This document shows, piece after piece, positions 57,553 to 64,000 of a stretch of DNA of 64,000 nt (its first letter is position 1; each line of letters opens with the position of its first letter). This DNA is from Pseudomonas sp. AL03 (GTDB taxonomy: Bacteria > Pseudomonadota > Gammaproteobacteria > Pseudomonadales > Pseudomonadaceae). Position numbers and translations under genes: made by a program. The DNA lies in contig NZ_JASBRE010000014.1 in assembly GCF_029960815.1 (NCBI RefSeq), forward strand, positions 62,001 to 126,000, read 5' to 3'. The notes under the pieces were generated by a model. It searched no databases. It was not told the origin of the DNA and saw nothing but the letters and a program-made list of their open reading frames with translations.

Positions 57553-58059
57553 TTGAGTGACAAGCACGCCCCTGTTGACAGTAGTGTCCCTTTCATCAAA
57601 TGCAGCATGGCTGAGAACATCAAAGTGAACCCATGGTTAGCTGAGCATTACCGTGAAATTCTCGTCGGCGTAGGCGAGAACCCTGAGCGCGAAGGACTGC
57701 TGGGCACGCCCAAGCGCGCAGCTAAAGCGATGCGGTACCTATGCAATGGTAAGGCTCATGTGGCCTACCTTCCTACCGGACGAGTCTTGGGCCTGTCGAA
57801 GGTTGCGCGAGTGGTCGATATGTTCGCCCGACGCTTACAGATTCAGGAAAACCTGACGAAGCAGATTGCCGACGCCATCCAGCACATCACTGATGCCGCC
57901 GGCGTGGCGGTGGTCATTGAAGCAAAGCACATGTGCATGATGATGCGGGGCGTAGAGAAGCAAAATTCGGTGATGACCTCATCCGTGATGTTGGGCGCCT
58001 TTCACGAATCATCCACGACGCGTCAGGAGTTCCTGCAACTGATCGGGTGTCGCCATTAA
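57553..58059 (+). pseudogene. folE: GTP cyclohydrolase I with in-frame deletion of the zinc site
   Basis: 168 residues, open throughout. [17 protein letters not shown] is followed directly by [23 protein letters not shown] and the rest of FolE to FLQLIG. In complete enzymes about 42 residues lie between these two parts, including the CEHH motif whose Cys and His bind the catalytic zinc. A GGT codon occurs on both sides of the expected gap (NGY and IGK), so the deletion probably used this short repeat. The second zinc Cys (HMCMMM) is still present. The protein should be inactive. It would have begun a tetrahydrofolate/pterin branch, possibly supplying the photolyase antenna. Confidence 0.82.
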
Positions 58060-58099
58060 CGCCCAGACGGCAATCGTGCTTTTTCTGCGGGAGAGGCAA

Positions 58100-58810
58100 A
58101 TGAACAATTCCTTCACGATGAATTCGCTTGGCGATAGCTACCGTGCCTTGGTGATCGGCGCCAGCGGAGGACTCGGCGGGGCTTTTTGTGATTGGCTAAA
58201 TGCAGACCCACGCTGTGCGGGCGTTCGTGAACTGGCGCGCAAAAGTGTTCCAAGTCTGGATCTAGAAGAGCCCTATAGTATTGCCAGAGCCGCCCTCGAA
58301 TTAGCGGCCGAAGCACCCTACCAGTTGATTGTGCATGCCGCTGGCATGCTCCATCGCAACGAAATCAAGCCTGAAAAAAGTTATTCCACGATTGAAGCGG
58401 ATGCGTTTCAGACGGTATTCCAAGTCAACACGCTCGGGCCTGCTCTTGTGTTGCGTCACTTCCTGCCCTTGCTTGATCCACGAGGCGCGATGGCGATGCT
58501 CTCCGCCAAGGTCGGCAGTATCGGCGATAACCGGCTGGGCGGATGGTATGCCTATCGCGCCTCCAAGGCAGCGTTGAACATGCTGATTAAAACGGCGGCA
58601 ATCGAACTGGCGCGCACCCGTCCTCAGACCCGTCTGCTGAGCCTTCATCCCGGCACTGTTATTTCAGGCCTGTCACAGCCCTTTCGGGGTGCCTCTACGG
58701 CGAGGCCCGCAAGCCTTGCTGCCCGAGAATTGTTGTCACTGATTGACCGCTTAGCGCCTGCCGACAGCGGCAATTTCTTTGCTTACAACGGAGAACGCCT
58801 ACCCTGGTAG
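58100..58810 (+). CDS. Short-chain dehydrogenase
   Basis: 236 residues from ATG 58100 (MNNSFTMNSLGDSYRALVIG). SDR fold: GASGGLGGAF nucleotide loop (about 18-27), HAAGML (about 78-83), a catalytic Ser in MLSAKVGSIGDN and YRASK with Tyr/Lys, then LLSLHPGTVISGLSQPF. It belongs to the small CsgA/YciK-like group whose substrate is usually unknown. It is encoded between folE and the DUF6482 gene in the stress cluster. It appears intact. Confidence 0.82.
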   Translation: MNNSFTMNSLGDSYRALVIGASGGLGGAFCDWLNADPRCAGVRELARKSVPSLDLEEPYSIARAALELAAEAPYQLIVHAAGMLHRNEIKPEKSYSTIEADAFQTVFQVNTLGPALVLRHFLPLLDPRGAMAMLSAKVGSIGDNRLGGWYAYRASKAALNMLIKTAAIELARTRPQTRLLSLHPGTVISGLSQPFRGASTARPASLAARELLSLIDRLAPADSGNFFAYNGERLPW

Positions 58811-58824
58811 GCAAGGAGTGCACA

Positions 58825-59130
58825 TTGAATCTGCAAGCGTTGATCGAACAAGCCTCAAAGGGCGAAATCCGTGAGCTGGAGCTGCTGTCACTGGAGGGCG
58901 GGTTTTATCTAGCGCGAGTCAGGCTAGACCGCGGCCAGTTCACCCTTCTGGACGATACAGCGAAGCCTATGCACCTGCGCTCCATCAATCACCTGCGCGA
59001 ATTATTGAAGCTTGTCCCGCCCTTTCCCTGCGTGCTTGTGCAGCAGTGCGTCCACGACGAGATGTGCGGCTCACGTGAGGGGCCCATCGAGTCGTTGCGC
59101 ATTCCTTTCTCATTGACTACACCTTGGTGA
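58825..59130 (+). CDS. DUF6482 family protein
   Basis: 101 residues from TTG 58825 with AAGGAG upstream. MNLQALIEQASKGEIRELELLSLEGGFYLARV, then LDDTAKPMHLRSINHLRELL and CVLVQQCVHDEMCG, typical of small DUF6482 proteins found widely in pseudomonads. No known function. It starts 14 bases after the SDR stop and ends about 25 bases before the photolyase start, so it is in the same operon. Confidence 0.75.
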   Translation: MNLQALIEQASKGEIRELELLSLEGGFYLARVRLDRGQFTLLDDTAKPMHLRSINHLRELLKLVPPFPCVLVQQCVHDEMCGSREGPIESLRIPFSLTTPW

Positions 59131-59155
59131 GTTGCATTATTTCGGATACTGTCGA

Positions 59156-60694
59156 ATGAATAAGATTCACCGGCTATGCCTCGTCCTGGGCGACCAGTTA
59201 TCGTTTGACCTCGCCTCATTGCAGGACCTGGATGCTGAGCGCGATACGGTGTTGCTGGTCGAGGTGATGGAGGAAGCCAGCCATGTGCCCCATCATCCGC
59301 AAAAGATCGCGCTGATCTTCAGTGCCATGCGTCATTTCGCCAAGGCGTTGCAGCAGCGCGGCGTCCGCGTGCAGTACGTAACTCTTGATGATCCGCAAAA
59401 TACCGGTTCGGTACCGGGCGAGTTGCAGCGCTGGGACGCGTTGCTGCGACCGGATGAGCTGCACCTGACCGAGTGCGGTGACTGGCGTCTAGAGCAGTCG
59501 ATCAACGATTGCGGCTTAGCGTTGCAGTGGCATGCCGATACTCGATTTCTGTGCAGCCGCGCCGAATTTTCCGCCTGGGCCGAGGGCAAAAAACAGCTGC
59601 GCATGGAGTTTTTCTACCGTGAAATGCGCCGCAGGGGTGGACTGTTGCTCAACGGCGACGGCAGTCCGGTCGGAGGCGCCTGGAACTTTGATGCGGACAA
59701 CCGCAAGGCGTTGCCAAAAGGCGTGAAAGCCCCCTACCCGGCGCGTTTTTCTGCGGACTCGATTACTCAGGAAGTGATTGCGCTAGTGCGGGAACGTTTC
59801 GCCAGCCACTACGGCTCCCTGGATACGTTCGACTATCCGGTGACCCACGCCGATGCCCAGGAGCTGTGGGAATATTTTCTGAATTTTGGCCTGGCTGGGT
59901 TCGGCGATTACCAGGATGCAATGGCCAGCGACGAACCCTTCCTGTTTCATGCCCGCATCAGCGCGGCGCTCAATATCGGTCTGCTCGATGTCCGTCAGCT
60001 GTGCAGCGATGTGGAATCTGCCTATTGGTCGGGCAGTATCGCGTTGAACGCCGCTGAGGGCTTTATCCGTCAACTGATCGGCTGGCGGGAATACGTCCGT
60101 GGTGTCTACTGGCTCAAAATGCCCGACTACGCCGACGGCAATGCGTTCGGGAACAGCAGGCCTCTGCCGGAGTTTTACTGGACCGGCAAAACGCAAATGA
60201 ACTGTATGCGCCAGGCAATCGGTCAAAGCCTGGAACATGCCTACGCTCATCACATCCAACGGCTGATGGTCACCGGAAACTTTGCCTTGCTCGCCGGCAT
60301 CGCCCCGAGCCAGATTTGTGAGTGGTATCTGGCGATTTACATGGATGCCTTCGACTGGGTCGAGCTGCCCAATACGCTGGGTATGGTCATGCACGCCGAT
60401 GGTGGTTACCTGGGTTCCAAGCCCTACTGCGCCAGCGGCCAATACATCAAGCGCATGTCGGATTACTGCCGTGGCTGTGCGTACAAGGTGACTGAAAGCA
60501 CCACCGACAACGCCTGCCCTTTCAATGCGCTCTATTGGCATTTCCTGATGCGCCACAGCGATCTCCTGCGCAGGAATCAACGCATGGGCATGATTTACAA
60601 AAACCTCGACCGCATGCCCGAATCCAAGCAGCAAGCACTCTGGCAACGTGGCCAGATCCTGCTCGCCAAACTGGATGCCGCGGAGTCGCTATAA
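59156..60694 (+). CDS. Cryptochrome/photolyase family protein, FeS-BCP type
   Basis: 512 residues from ATG 59156 (an in-frame TTG at 59132 is possible). N-terminal alpha/beta domain (LCLVLGDQLSFDLASL) and helical C-terminal FAD domain (LIGWREYVRGVYW, HHIQRLMVTGNFALLAG, WVELPNTLGMVMHADGGYLGSKPY). Four cysteines, in QMNCMRQ and YCRGC...NACPF, with CxxC and then 13 residues to the last, match the 4Fe-4S site of PhrB-type (6-4) photolyases. These repair UV photoproducts in light and use a ribolumazine antenna. Last gene of the stress operon and intact, unlike several upstream. Confidence 0.92.
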   Translation: MNKIHRLCLVLGDQLSFDLASLQDLDAERDTVLLVEVMEEASHVPHHPQKIALIFSAMRHFAKALQQRGVRVQYVTLDDPQNTGSVPGELQRWDALLRPDELHLTECGDWRLEQSINDCGLALQWHADTRFLCSRAEFSAWAEGKKQLRMEFFYREMRRRGGLLLNGDGSPVGGAWNFDADNRKALPKGVKAPYPARFSADSITQEVIALVRERFASHYGSLDTFDYPVTHADAQELWEYFLNFGLAGFGDYQDAMASDEPFLFHARISAALNIGLLDVRQLCSDVESAYWSGSIALNAAEGFIRQLIGWREYVRGVYWLKMPDYADGNAFGNSRPLPEFYWTGKTQMNCMRQAIGQSLEHAYAHHIQRLMVTGNFALLAGIAPSQICEWYLAIYMDAFDWVELPNTLGMVMHADGGYLGSKPYCASGQYIKRMSDYCRGCAYKVTESTTDNACPFNALYWHFLMRHSDLLRRNQRMGMIYKNLDRMPESKQQALWQRGQILLAKLDAAESL

Positions 60695-61249
60695 GTGAAC
60701 CGCGATCGAGGAGGACCGACAGCCTAACGGGCCAAGCCTCGCTCGGCTGGTCAGGACAGCGGATGCTGATGTGTGAAAGCCAAAGCCTAGCGTTGAGCAG
60801 CTCTATCCCGACAGGCCAAGAGGCTGCATGGTTCGCTTGCTCATAGATGAAATGCCTCACTTCGATTTTTTCCATAGGCGAGATTACCTACTTCAGATTC
60901 ACCCTAACTACAATATAACTCCAAATCTGGCTCGACATTTTCGTTGAGTCCTGCTGAGTTGATACACATCAATGCCTGCCAGGAAATTATAAGCGCCGAG
61001 CATGGCGCTCGGCTCACCGGCATCATCTAAAAAGTATTTCAAAGCGCGCGGGCAGCAGACGTTACTCCAAGCGCAGGCATGTCCAATTGCAAACCTGAAT
61101 TTTGAGGGGTAATTTTGTCGCTTATCCATATCATCACGCGCTTACGCTTTCGCCTAGCGTGCATAGCCTTCTTGCCCACTTCACTGTTGGAAAACTCCTC
61201 AAACTTTCTCATGGGCATCCTCTAGATTAAATTCAGTGCACGAGGGTGA
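60695..61249. other. Intergenic stretch with doubtful small frames
   Basis: About 555 bp between the photolyase and a recombinase fragment. On the minus strand a 57-codon frame starts at ATG 61212 (MRKFEEFSNSEVGKKAMHARRKRKR) and ends at 61039. An overlapping frame continues from about 61050 to 60908 (LKYFLDDAGEPSAMLGAYNFLAG). Together they could be one frameshifted hypothetical gene. No family recognised, no RNA gene seen. Confidence 0.35.
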
Positions 61250-61255
61250 AATGCT

Positions 61256-61540
61256 CATCGCTGGGGCAATCTTGCCGACGGCGGCATCAACTCCAACAGC
61301 TTGATCCCGATACTTCGCCGTATCTTCAAGCAGGCCGCTGTCCCGGCAGACCTGTACAGCAGCCACTCCATGCGTCGAGGGTTTGCAACCTGGGCCTCAT
61401 CCAATGGCTGGGACATCAAATCTTTGATGAGTTACGTAGGCTGGAAAGACGTAAAGTCTGCCTTGCGTTACGTGGACGCTGGAGCATCGTTCGCGGGACT
61501 CGCCGTTCGAGCCCCGACATCCCAGGTAGAGAGCTTGTAG
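61256..61540 (+). pseudogene. Tyrosine recombinase fragment (C-terminal)
   Basis: HRWGNLADGGINSNSLIPILRR, SSHSMRRGFATWASSNGWDIKSLMSYVGW and KSALRYVDAGASF are the last 90 residues of a tyrosine recombinase, with the HxxR pair and the active tyrosine in YVDAG. An in-frame TGA (61247-61249) precedes it and no N-terminal part is present. It points to a past integrated element whose other genes are gone. Confidence 0.8.
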
Positions 61541-61737
61541 CCGGGGTTACGACAACCCTGCTGCTTCGGCACCTGCCGCCAGGAAGGTGTTCACGCTGCC
61601 TTCGTGCAGTGCCACCTCGCCGAGTCACCCCCAGCGGCTAATGCGCCGGAACAGCCACTCACATAGACGCCCCCTTTATAGGATGGGCTTCGGGAGCGTT
61701 ATTCCAGCCCCAAGCATTAGCGGGGCGACCGCTGGTC

Positions 61738-62286
61738 TCAACGCAACAACCAGCGTGACAAAAGGCGTGTCGTCAAGGGCATCAACCAATAGACCATATT
61801 GAAGGACACTAATCCTGCAACCGCAACCTTGAATAACCAAATCGGTAGGTGTAGATCAGAAAGTTCAAGTAACACCGCCAAAAAGCCCGGCATAAAAACT
61901 GACAATGGCAAGACTACCGACCAAGACAGTAGCCATTGCTTCCAGCGTGCAACCGTGGCCCGTCCTTGCATCGGCTCAAACCAGAATTTCGAATCATCGT
62001 CGGCGCGATGGTAATCCTGCCGCAGCCAGGGCAACGACTCACGCAGCAATGCCTGGCGCACTTCAGATCCCAGCCACGCCAAGACGTGGCCCTTGCTGGT
62101 AAAACGCAGGATTATTGCGTATCGCAGCTGCGATCCTACGGGTTTTACGACATCAGTAGCTAAATAACCAGGGAACTGCTGATGGGCATCGATGGCTTTG
62201 TTCATCCATTGCTCATACAAGGCCTGATGCTGCGGATTGACCTCATGCACAATCACACTGACGCCAATGTCGGCGTCAATGCTCAT
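61738..62286 (-). CDS. Antibiotic biosynthesis monooxygenase-domain membrane protein
   Basis: 182 residues from ATG 62286. Residues 8-100 form an ABM-type dimeric alpha/beta-barrel domain (VSVIVHEVNPQHQALYEQWM, FPGYLATDVVKP, YAIILRFTS). The C-terminal part has two membrane segments (about 120-142 and 150-170). This ABM-plus-two-helix layout is common in proteobacteria with unknown role. Overlaps the upstream catalase-like gene by four bases, so it is co-translated with it. Confidence 0.82.
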   Translation of the reverse strand: MSIDADIGVSVIVHEVNPQHQALYEQWMNKAIDAHQQFPGYLATDVVKPVGSQLRYAIILRFTSKGHVLAWLGSEVRQALLRESLPWLRQDYHRADDDSKFWFEPMQGRATVARWKQWLLSWSVVLPLSVFMPGFLAVLLELSDLHLPIWLFKVAVAGLVSFNMVYWLMPLTTRLLSRWLLR

Positions 62287-63320
62287 TGTTGTTGCCTCCT
62301 GAGCATCGCCCGCTGGTAGATACCTTGACGTGCGAGAATCATTGGATCGTGACTTGGCTTAATGCCGTCGAGCAAGCGTCCGGGGCTGAAGGCAAGCCGC
62401 TGCTGGGCGAGTTGTTGTTCCTCTGCCGAAACAAGAGCGTCGAGGGTCAACATCCCCAGTTCGACTTCCTGATGGTTGCGCGACCAAGGAATCGAACCGT
62501 CTTCGATGGCATCTCCTGGGGCTGCCAGTTGCACCATCAATCGCAACTTCACCGCTCCCTTGGTCAATCGTGCGCCGATTTCGTCCTGCAAGTAATCGGC
62601 AGGCATCGAGGCGGCTTGCTCGTCGCTCAACACAGGTTCTGGCAGCAACGGTTCAATGCGATAGCGACCGACATGGTCTTCACTCTGACGGTTGCTGAAC
62701 ACTAGGGCGTTGACGCCAAAGTATTCAGCACTAACGTAGCTGCTCGGTGCTAGCTTGGGCGTCTCAAGAAAATGCTGTGCCCTTGGATGGGTGACCAGAA
62801 ATGCTTGCAGTGGCAAAGGATCGGGCGGTGTGGCGACGTTGGCAGCAATGCCTCGCAAAAAGCTTAGGAAGTCTTCGGGGGTGGCCACCGGAAAGCCATT
62901 GAACGAGTGCGCCACTATATCCGTGGACTCACCGTCCGGTAGCGTAAAACGAACGGCCAGACCATGGGGACTGGCCATCGGGTCACCGTCCTCGGTGGCA
63001 GGCACACCACTGAAGTTGGAGAACCTCAGCAATACGGGTACTGGCTGTCCCTGGAAATGAGCTGCTCGAGTAAGCGCCGGCGCCGCTTCAGAGGCGGTAA
63101 AGGTGCCACGTAACAACACGCCCTTGGCATGCGTTACGCGAAACCCAGGATGATGCCCGAAGGTCGCATAGAGAGCGTCAAGCAACGCGTCGTAAAGTTT
63201 GTCCTGGGACATGGAGGTGTTTCTCATGGGAGAAGAATTATCTTCTTTGGCGGCGAAGGCAGAGGACGCTGTCAGCGTCCCTGCCAACAGCGCGCCTGCC
63301 ATTAGTCGGGGCAGTCGCAT
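62283..63320 (-). CDS. Catalase-family peroxidase (SrpA-like)
   Basis: 345 residues from ATG 63320, with a signal peptide cut near SSAFA, so probably periplasmic. It is a small catalase core: GVLLRGTFTASEAAP, LLRFSNFSG, HGLAVRF (distal side), DIVAHSFNGFPVATPEDFLSFL and the proximal PGRLLDGIKPSHDPMILARQGIY with heme-ligand Tyr region. Length (about 340 against 480 or more) fits SrpA/KatA-related catalase-like peroxidases. It uses H2O2 with an organic reductant in known members. Confidence 0.88.
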   Translation of the reverse strand: MRLPRLMAGALLAGTLTASSAFAAKEDNSSPMRNTSMSQDKLYDALLDALYATFGHHPGFRVTHAKGVLLRGTFTASEAAPALTRAAHFQGQPVPVLLRFSNFSGVPATEDGDPMASPHGLAVRFTLPDGESTDIVAHSFNGFPVATPEDFLSFLRGIAANVATPPDPLPLQAFLVTHPRAQHFLETPKLAPSSYVSAEYFGVNALVFSNRQSEDHVGRYRIEPLLPEPVLSDEQAASMPADYLQDEIGARLTKGAVKLRLMVQLAAPGDAIEDGSIPWSRNHQEVELGMLTLDALVSAEEQQLAQQRLAFSPGRLLDGIKPSHDPMILARQGIYQRAMLRRQQQ

Positions 63321-63326
63321 CGGGGA

Positions 63327-64000
63327 TCAGCTCTGAGCCGCAAAGGATGGATAGTCCGTGTAACCCCGGGCGTCGCCACCGTAAAAGGTGCTGCCATCAG
63401 GCTCCGCTAACTCGGCGTTGAGCGCGAACCGCTGCGGCAGGTCGGGATTGGCGATGAAGGGTTTGCCGAACGCCACGGCATCGGCAAGTCCTTGCGCGAC
63501 GATGTGTTGCGCGTCGGCCTGCTGATAGCCGCCGCATACGAAGATCGCACCGCTGAACGCCGAGCGCAGTTGCGCGCGAAACCCTGAGGGATAATCCACA
63601 CCGGGCCACTCGGACAAATGCAGGTAAGCGATGCGCCGCTGACTGAGAGACTCGGCGAGGTACAAAGTAATGTCCTGAGCTTCGACGCTGAAGTCCATAT
63701 CGTTGACGCTGGGTGGGCACCATGGCGAAAGGCGGATGCCGACCCGATCCGCGCCAATCGCAGCCGAGACCGCGTCCACCACTTCCACGACAAAACGTGC
63801 ACGGTTCTCCAGCGAGCCACCGTAGCGGTCAGTGCGCTCGTTGGTGGTAACGGAGAGAAATTGCTCCAGCAAAAAACCGTTGGCGCCTTGCAGTTCAACC
63901 AGATCAAAGCCTGCAGCGCGGGCCCACAGTGCGGCCTGGACAAACTCCTGCACGACCGCCGCGATCCCCTCTTCGCTTAACGCCTCTGGTATGTCGCAAT
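63327..64000 (-). CDS. NADH:flavin oxidoreductase (Old Yellow Enzyme family), partial
   Basis: The C-terminal 223 residues of the protein; the start lies beyond the right edge. Near the edge it reads DIPEALSEEGIAAVVQEFVQAALWA, then AGFDLVELQGANGFLLEQFLS, NRARFVVEVVDAVSAAIGADRVGIRLSP, VCGGYQQADAQHIV and the end FYGGDARGYTDYPSF, all typical of the YqjM/NemA-like OYE group with FMN-phosphate-binding GG motif. Reduces activated alkenes or nitro compounds with NAD(P)H. Seven bases separate it from the catalase-like gene, suggesting an operon. Confidence 0.9.
   Translation of the reverse strand, partial: CDIPEALSEEGIAAVVQEFVQAALWARAAGFDLVELQGANGFLLEQFLSVTTNERTDRYGGSLENRARFVVEVVDAVSAAIGADRVGIRLSPWCPPSVNDMDFSVEAQDITLYLAESLSQRRIAYLHLSEWPGVDYPSGFRAQLRSAFSGAIFVCGGYQQADAQHIVAQGLADAVAFGKPFIANPDLPQRFALNAELAEPDGSTFYGGDARGYTDYPSFAAQS

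Overview
The window looks like chromosomal DNA of a Pseudomonas, most likely of the fluorescens group. The grounds are gene content and order (branched-chain acyl-CoA cluster, pqi, polyamine puu/spu genes, hscC), GC-rich codon use, REP-type inverted repeats, and a near-canonical Pseudomonas dif site at 54328-54355. The dif site places the window at the replication terminus, and many genes here are visibly decaying.

Left part (1-20.1 kb): a badly decayed efeUO iron-uptake locus; an hscC chaperone operon whose J-protein carries a premature stop; an AraC regulator followed by a five-gene acyl-CoA operon (acyl-CoA synthetase, SDR, thiolase, acyl-CoA dehydrogenase, enoyl-CoA hydratase) and a convergent pair (acyl-CoA dehydrogenase, 3-hydroxyisobutyryl-CoA hydrolase type), together fitting isoleucine/valine or branched short-chain acid breakdown; an HPP-family membrane protein that seems to have lost its CBS domains; MFS and LysR remnants; an orphan T6SS hcp with two small overlapping genes that look like an effector/immunity pair; ugd followed by a glycosyltransferase remnant.

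Middle part (20.4-40 kb): a solitary tyrosine recombinase; a ferric iron ABC transporter (fbpABC type); pqiABC with pqiA split in two; a gamma-glutamylputrescine gene set (puuB, spuD/potF-type binding protein, puuA) with a divergent AraC regulator; a truncated MscS channel; a glycine-zipper protein; a tripartite efflux operon (DUF2955 protein, HlyD-type adaptor, NodT-type outer-membrane lipoprotein); and a frameshifted DUF985 cupin.

Prophage (about 40.03-54.36 kb): a filamentous phage (inovirus) with replication protein, ssDNA-binding protein, major coat protein, minor coat proteins, adsorption protein, Zot-type assembly ATPase and its own secretin, ending exactly at dif. A dif-like inverted repeat lies at the left end, as expected for Xer-dependent integration. 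Two things stand out. First, a complete colicin/pyocin-type HNH DNase bacteriocin with an Im9-type immunity gene lies inside the apparent prophage boundaries. Second, 2661 bp are duplicated in tandem (41793-44453 and 44454-47114); the unit runs from the 3' part of the immunity gene through three small leftward genes, a large non-coding array of alternating palindromes and the divergent control region into codon 55 of the replication gene. If the phage origin lies in this unit, the prophage carries two origins in direct orientation.

Right part (54.4-64 kb): remains of a DUF1365/cyclopropane-fatty-acid synthase/DUF2878 set, DUF3833 and chalcone-isomerase-like genes, a DCC-family protein with an internal stop, a folE copy whose zinc-site segment has been deleted in frame, an SDR, a DUF6482 protein and an intact FeS-type photolyase. 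This grouping resembles the light/stress-induced gene set of Pseudomonas. A recombinase fragment, a monooxygenase-domain membrane protein, a catalase-family peroxidase and a partial flavin oxidoreductase complete the window.
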